A stretch of 64,000 nt of DNA from Anaerolineae bacterium (GTDB taxonomy: Bacteria; Chloroflexota; Anaerolineae; Promineifilales; Promineifilaceae): assembly GCA_030425205.1 (NCBI GenBank), contig JAUIAP010000004.1, positions 186,001 through 250,000 of the forward strand. The letters are read 5' to 3'. Under the pieces are notes generated by a model that did not search any database, was not told the DNA's origin, and was given only the letters and a program-made list of their open reading frames with translations. Shown piece by piece: positions 60,016 to 64,000 of this stretch. Every line of letters starts with the position of its first letter. Position 1 is the first letter of the stretch. Position numbers and translations under genes: made by a program.

Positions 60016-62361
60016 ATGAAGACCAAACTTTTTCTTTTCCTCGCACTCTCACTGACCATATTAATGTTTAATCGACCGGTTCATGCGGGGGACGGGCCGC
60101 TGTTTCGTGATGCAACGCTGCGCGGGCGCGTCACCGATCCAGCAGGCAACCCGATCGAAGGGATCAACGTTATCCTTCTTCCGACCGACGGCACAGCAAG
60201 TCCAACGGGAAGCTATGGGCCAGCCACCGATGCGGCAGGCAACTTTGAGCTTTCCAATCTACCCCCTGAGACATACACCGTTATGCTGCAAGATTATCGC
60301 GTCCGCTATGCAACGACCTACTATCCAAACACGCTCGTCCCAAGCGATGCAACCCGTTTAACCTTACGAAACGACGAGGTGACAACAATCCACGCGACAA
60401 TGGAGCCGGGTGGCAAGATAACGGGGCGGGTGCGCGTTGAAAGTGACCTACCACTGAGTTCGGTAACGGTGACTGCATTTCGGCATGTCGAGGGCAAGGG
60501 CTGGACACCATTTGAAACAGATTACATCAGCCAAGGCGACCGGTTCGAGCTTAATGGGTTGCCAAATGGGCCATATCGTTTAAAAGCGTCCGCCTACAGC
60601 TATCTGGATGGTGAGGGCATCTCATTTGGTGAATACTATGGTGGCGAGCTGTTTATCTCAGGGGGATGGGATGTTTGGGTCAACGGCGCAGAGACAACGA
60701 CAATTGATTGGGAAATGCGTGACAGAACGGCACGACTAGGTGGGCGCGTTCTCTCTGAAAGTGGTCAACCGCTCGAAGGGATAGATGTGCGAATTTATCG
60801 CTATAACCCTAACGCATTGCCCGGTGAAGAGTGGCTCTATCCCAGTGAATATACCGAGACAGATGCCAATGGGAACTATAGCGTCATTCTATCTGGCGGT
60901 GGGCAGTATAAAGTTGAATTTACGGATTGGAACAGAGTGCATCCAACCACCTATAACGGCAACATGCCGACATTGGGAGGCGCACCTGTCATAACCGTCA
61001 CCGATGAAGATGTCAGTGATGTCGATGTGACGATGAATCGGGGTGGCAGCATTGCGGGTCAAGTTGTGCTGGTTGACGGATCGGCCGATTTTCGCTCGAT
61101 CAATTTCAACCTCTACCGCTGGAACGACCACGATAGCTTCTTGCGAGTTGATCGCTATGAATTAGAGCGCGACGAACGGGGCAACTTTACAATTCACGGC
61201 TTAACGGCTGGTCAATATCGGTTGCAGGTTGCGGCGAACTTTTATTACAACATCGGAGCCACTGAATGGTATGGCGGTGGTGACTCATTGGCTGATGCGA
61301 CCTCCTTCACAGTCGAAGTGGGCGCGACGACTGCGCTCGAAACGTTTGTGGTAGGGAAAGATCGCGGTGTGTTACGTGGGCAAGTGGTAGAAACTGGCAC
61401 AAATCGGCCGATCTACCCCAATGAAATCAACCTCTACACCACGAGCGATCTGTACGTTGGCTCGGTTGACGTGAGCCCGAACGGTCACTTTGAGTTTACC
61501 TATCTGCCTGCTGGCGACTATCAGCTTTACATCTATGATCGACAAAATCAATATGTCGATTCGGCCGATATGGGATACGAACCGTTCGGCGTCTATTCCG
61601 TTTCCGCCGATAAGACAACGACGGTCAAAATCGAGTTGGCAAAAGGGAGTGAGATCAACGGGCGCGTCTGGAAAACGCTCCCGCTAGAATATATGTACGC
61701 GAGTGCGTATCGCATGATTGACGGCGAATGGCGGTCGATGGGCAGCGGCAGCATTGGGGCAGGTGGTTGGTATCGCATCTCAGGACTTGCGGCGGGTGAC
61801 TACATCGTTCAATTTTCTGGCAGCACGCCTTGTTGTGACAACTATCAAATCGCAGAAGAGTATTATGGCGATGTGACAGATGAGGCAAATGCGACCCGCA
61901 TCGAGGTGACATTGGGTGGCTATGTCAACGGGATCAACGGTACGCTGGGCAACCACATCACGGCCAGCGGTGCCAGCTATGAGCCAAAGGCTTATGGGTC
62001 GATCAGTGGGCAGCTAACCGACGTAGACGGCCAGCCACTCGCCAATGTTGAAGTGTTCCTCTATCGTCAATGGTCATCTCCCAGAGGTCAAACGGGCTGG
62101 GGGCAAGAGAGTGCGCTCGTTCTGACCGACGCAAACGGCAACTATCGTTTTGATGATGTTGGGATCGGTGCGATATATACAACTGGCAACTTCCGCATTG
62201 GGTTTGATGGGGCAAAAATTGGCTATGAGACGATCTATTATGGTGAAACGGATGTGTTCGATTCGGCCGAAATTGTCATTCTCACGCTCAATGACCTACA
62301 CGCAACGGGCATCAACGCCGCGCTCGTTCACACAGGTTGCCAAATAAGCAATTGTCAATAA
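60016..62361 (+). CDS. Secreted protein with seven carboxypeptidase-regulatory-like (CnaB-type) repeats
   Basis: The 781-residue protein has a signal peptide (1-25, ending VHA-GDG) and about seven beta-sandwich repeats. Their openings read LRGRVTDPAGNPIEGINV, ITGRVRVESDLPLSSVTV, LGGRVLSESGQPLEGIDV, IAGQVVLVDGSADFRSIN, LRGQVVETGTNRPIYPNE, INGRVWKTLPLEYMYASA and ISGQLTDVDGQPLANVEV. Each is followed by F-E-L/F-x-G-L/LPxGxY blocks and frequent YYGG/YYGD loops. No membrane or sorting segment is visible at the C-terminus, so it is probably released or bound to the surface. GGAG stands before ATG 60016. A TCGGCCGA octamer lies 50 bp upstream. Confidence 0.9.
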   Translation: MKTKLFLFLALSLTILMFNRPVHAGDGPLFRDATLRGRVTDPAGNPIEGINVILLPTDGTASPTGSYGPATDAAGNFELSNLPPETYTVMLQDYRVRYATTYYPNTLVPSDATRLTLRNDEVTTIHATMEPGGKITGRVRVESDLPLSSVTVTAFRHVEGKGWTPFETDYISQGDRFELNGLPNGPYRLKASAYSYLDGEGISFGEYYGGELFISGGWDVWVNGAETTTIDWEMRDRTARLGGRVLSESGQPLEGIDVRIYRYNPNALPGEEWLYPSEYTETDANGNYSVILSGGGQYKVEFTDWNRVHPTTYNGNMPTLGGAPVITVTDEDVSDVDVTMNRGGSIAGQVVLVDGSADFRSINFNLYRWNDHDSFLRVDRYELERDERGNFTIHGLTAGQYRLQVAANFYYNIGATEWYGGGDSLADATSFTVEVGATTALETFVVGKDRGVLRGQVVETGTNRPIYPNEINLYTTSDLYVGSVDVSPNGHFEFTYLPAGDYQLYIYDRQNQYVDSADMGYEPFGVYSVSADKTTTVKIELAKGSEINGRVWKTLPLEYMYASAYRMIDGEWRSMGSGSIGAGGWYRISGLAAGDYIVQFSGSTPCCDNYQIAEEYYGDVTDEANATRIEVTLGGYVNGINGTLGNHITASGASYEPKAYGSISGQLTDVDGQPLANVEVFLYRQWSSPRGQTGWGQESALVLTDANGNYRFDDVGIGAIYTTGNFRIGFDGAKIGYETIYYGETDVFDSAEIVILTLNDLHATGINAALVHTGCQISNCQ

Positions 62362-62367
62362 GAGTCA

Positions 62368-62538
62368 ATGGGGGTGTTTGGCGTAAACAAACACCCCATG
62401 TGCGAGGCTCACACAATTTACGGCCTTAAGCCATTTTCGCCACGAACTATAGAGCTTCAGAAAAATAGTGTTTCGGGAACAGGATTTCCCGAAACATGCG
62501 TGCGTTAGACAGGTTTCGGGATTTGGAAACCCCGAAAC
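62368..62538. repeat. Terminator-like hairpin plus two degenerate 26-nt hairpins
   Basis: ATGGGGGTGTTTG against CAAACACCCCAT (62368-62399) follows the stop at 62361 and could end the transcript, though no T-run is present. GTTTCGGGAA, CAGGAT, TTCCCGAAAC (62470-62495) and GTTTCGGG...CCCGAAAC (62513-62538) repeat the 10-6-10 layout found in the 125-bp elements at 22541 and 30760. The terminal repeats of that element are not present here, so this is a decayed or shorter relative. Confidence 0.65.
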
Positions 62539-62620
62539 ATCGCTCCACATAATTATCTAAAGATCTATAACACAAATTGCACGATGCAAACCGCTTGTCC
62601 GTGCAATTCATTTATTATCA

Positions 62621-64000
62621 TCAATGTTCAACGTCAATGATCAACGGGGCCACTTGATTTGCTGCAAGCAGCGCATTCTGCGTGTCGACAGTCGCTTGCG
62701 AACTGCCAACATAGCCGCTCAGCATGCGCTGCAAGATGGGTGCAATCGTAAGCTGTTCGTAAATCGTCGTGCGCAGAACGCCATCATTCCAACGTTCACT
62801 GGACGGCAGGTCATTTAGCAGAAGGTCTGTGATTTGTGGAGTGAAAAGCGTTTCGGCCGATGCGCACGCTGCTGTGCCACACGCCTCCCCACGCCGCAAC
62901 GGCATTTCACGCCAAGCCACCAACTGATCGACCCCATCTCCATTTGTAACACGCAGCGGCACACGTCGCTCGGGCGCAAGCGCGATCCAATCGAGATAGG
63001 ACGCTTCATACCAGAGACTCAAAAAGTCGGTCGCCACTGGATCAGCATCGACGGTGATACCCCACAACGTCATTAGCGCAAAGTTTGCTGCGGTTGCGAA
63101 ATCAGATTGCCCCGTCAATTGGGTTGTGAAACCTGTATTTTCAACGAGAAAGTTTGGATTTTCGGCACAGGCTGCGCATGTTGGGGTGTAATCGGGATCA
63201 TAACCGGCCAACATCGGCAAGATCGACGGCGGCGCCATGATCATCGCCGTGCGTCCATCTAAATATGCCTTGAATGCCGTAACGTCCGTTTGATAGTCGG
63301 GTGGACTATATTGGTTAACCAAGCTGCGATAGAACTCCAGCGACGCAAGACAAGCTGGGTGCATAAAGCCAACAAAGCCATCATTATCGACGATGCGACA
63401 GCCATTGGCGGTGGCAACCCATTCAAAAACGCGCTGCGTACTGTAGCCATCCTGCTCCGTCGGCACAACGATGCCCGAAACCAAGTCACCGCGATCGAGT
63501 TCCTCATTGTCAAAATTGTAAAATGTATCAGCACCTGCTAACAGCGCATCAAACGTTGTCGGTGGAGCGAGCCCCGCCGCTGTGAACCAATCTTGACGAT
63601 AGAGCAGCAGATATTGCCAGCCATCGCTCGGAACGGCAACATATTCGTCATCTATCTGTTGCACAGTTGGCAACACACCCTGCATAAATGTCTCAGGCCC
63701 TAATGCCTGAATCAGCTCGTTGGCAGCCGCCGAATCGAGTACGCCATCGGCCACAAGACCAGCCGTTTGTTCATTGGTGTGCAAAATGAGATCGGGAAGT
63801 TGCTGCGTCAATTTTGCCGTTCCCGCCAGTTCAGTAACCTTCTGCGCTGGCAAATAGACAAACTGCACCTGTACGCCCGATTGGGCCGTGAACTGGCTGC
63901 CGACAGCCTCAGCAAGTGCGATGGTTGCAGCATCTGTCTCGTTGAGCCAAACGATTATGGGATCGGGAATGTCATCGGCAACGGTCAGCAGCTTTGTCGG
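62621..64000 (-). CDS. Extracellular solute-binding protein, sugar type (5' end outside window)
   Basis: The minus-strand frame remains open to base 64000, adding 44 residues before the first internal start codon; 459 residues are visible and the signal peptide lies outside. The start of the visible part, IIVWLNETDAATIALAEAVGSQFTAQSGVQVQF, is the N-lobe of a family 1 (maltose/oligosaccharide-type) binding protein. DLILHTNEQTAGLVADGVLD, VPSDGWQYLLLYRQDWF, DGRTAMIMAPPSILPML and the helical C-lobe follow. It would deliver sugars to an ABC permease, whose genes should lie outside the window. Confidence 0.85.
   Translation of the reverse strand, partial: PTKLLTVADDIPDPIIVWLNETDAATIALAEAVGSQFTAQSGVQVQFVYLPAQKVTELAGTAKLTQQLPDLILHTNEQTAGLVADGVLDSAAANELIQALGPETFMQGVLPTVQQIDDEYVAVPSDGWQYLLLYRQDWFTAAGLAPPTTFDALLAGADTFYNFDNEELDRGDLVSGIVVPTEQDGYSTQRVFEWVATANGCRIVDNDGFVGFMHPACLASLEFYRSLVNQYSPPDYQTDVTAFKAYLDGRTAMIMAPPSILPMLAGYDPDYTPTCAACAENPNFLVENTGFTTQLTGQSDFATAANFALMTLWGITVDADPVATDFLSLWYEASYLDWIALAPERRVPLRVTNGDGVDQLVAWREMPLRRGEACGTAACASAETLFTPQITDLLLNDLPSSERWNDGVLRTTIYEQLTIAPILQRMLSGYVGSSQATVDTQNALLAANQVAPLIIDVEH

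Larger units (their letters stand above)
296..62860. repeat. Highly iterated palindrome TCGGCCGA, about 79 copies
   Basis: I counted about 79 copies by eye over the whole window, roughly one per 810 bp; about one is expected in 64 kb of random balanced sequence. Examples start at 296, 1359, 1593, 2090, 2694, 11202, 20562, 40147, 46619 and 62262. Copies occur in every reading frame (read as Ser-Ala-Asp/Glu, Phe/Ile-Gly-Arg or Asn/Asp-Arg-Pro) and in some intergenic DNA. The base on either side is mostly A or T. It behaves like HIP1 (GCGATCGC) of cyanobacteria. Confidence 0.9.

Noticed and set aside
1..64000. CRISPR arrays, tRNA or rRNA genes, intact insertion sequences
   Set aside because: No regularly spaced direct repeats, no tRNA T-arm plus acceptor pattern, no rRNA blocks and no transposase were seen on either strand.

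Overview
The window looks like chromosome from a Chloroflexota bacterium, probably of the Anaerolineae/Ardenticatenia group. This is an inference from several traits. Secreted and anchored proteins carry Thr/Pro-rich linkers of the PTATPTPT kind. There is a pair of large tubulin-like proteins, an LLM flavin oxidoreductase, a UbiA enzyme of the decaprenyl-phosphate phosphoribosyltransferase type, and several apparently leaderless genes. No rRNA, tRNA, CRISPR array, phage or intact transposase was seen. The octamer TCGGCCGA occurs about 79 times, in all reading frames and in some intergenic DNA, and acts as a genome-style signature much as HIP1 does in cyanobacteria.

1-20 kb, all on the + strand: a cell-envelope signalling and cytoskeleton cluster. 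It holds an FHA/zinc-ribbon membrane protein (cut by the window edge), a transmembrane FHA-Ser/Thr kinase with a CCHC zinc knuckle, a VWA surface protein, an FkbM methyltransferase, a MazEF-type toxin-antitoxin pair and two homologous tubulin-like proteins. One tubulin-like protein is soluble with an intact GGTGSG loop. The other has two membrane segments and a destroyed loop. They are separated by a small island of decayed toxin-antitoxin genes and a 176-bp MITE-like element with 9-bp target duplications. Two anchored proteins follow, one of them a lipoprotein with three tandem OpuAC-type binding domains and a jelly-roll-like tail.

20-38 kb: mixed housekeeping and envelope genes. These are a TPR protein, nucleotidyltransferase, NicO metal exporter, LLM oxidoreductase, DUF4349 lipoprotein, thymidylate kinase, SAM methyltransferase, MoxR ATPase, beta-propeller membrane protein, Phd/PIN toxin-antitoxin, a three-part secreted and anchored nuclease, an FmdB zinc ribbon, RecN and a CapA lipoprotein. 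Two 125-bp copies of a hairpin-rich MITE-like element lie here, one with a perfect 11-bp target duplication.

38-43 kb, minus strand: a histidine operon, hisG-hisD-Asp/Glu racemase-hisC. It is preceded by a promoter, a 17-residue leader peptide with five His codons (MLNATHHAHHHKSENSA) and a rho-independent terminator. This is a classical translation-coupled attenuator.

43-64 kb: a UbiA phosphoribosyltransferase, two GNAT proteins, SufE, a MoxR-DUF58 pair, a PadR regulator with its membrane partner, imidazolonepropionase, RmlB, a fused chorismate mutase-DAHP synthase, an SLC13 transporter with RCK_C domains, an ATP-grasp enzyme, a seven-repeat carboxypeptidase-regulatory-like surface protein and a sugar-type solute-binding protein cut by the right edge. 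Small hairpin repeats of at least four families sit between genes, and one of them supplies part of the rmlB promoter.
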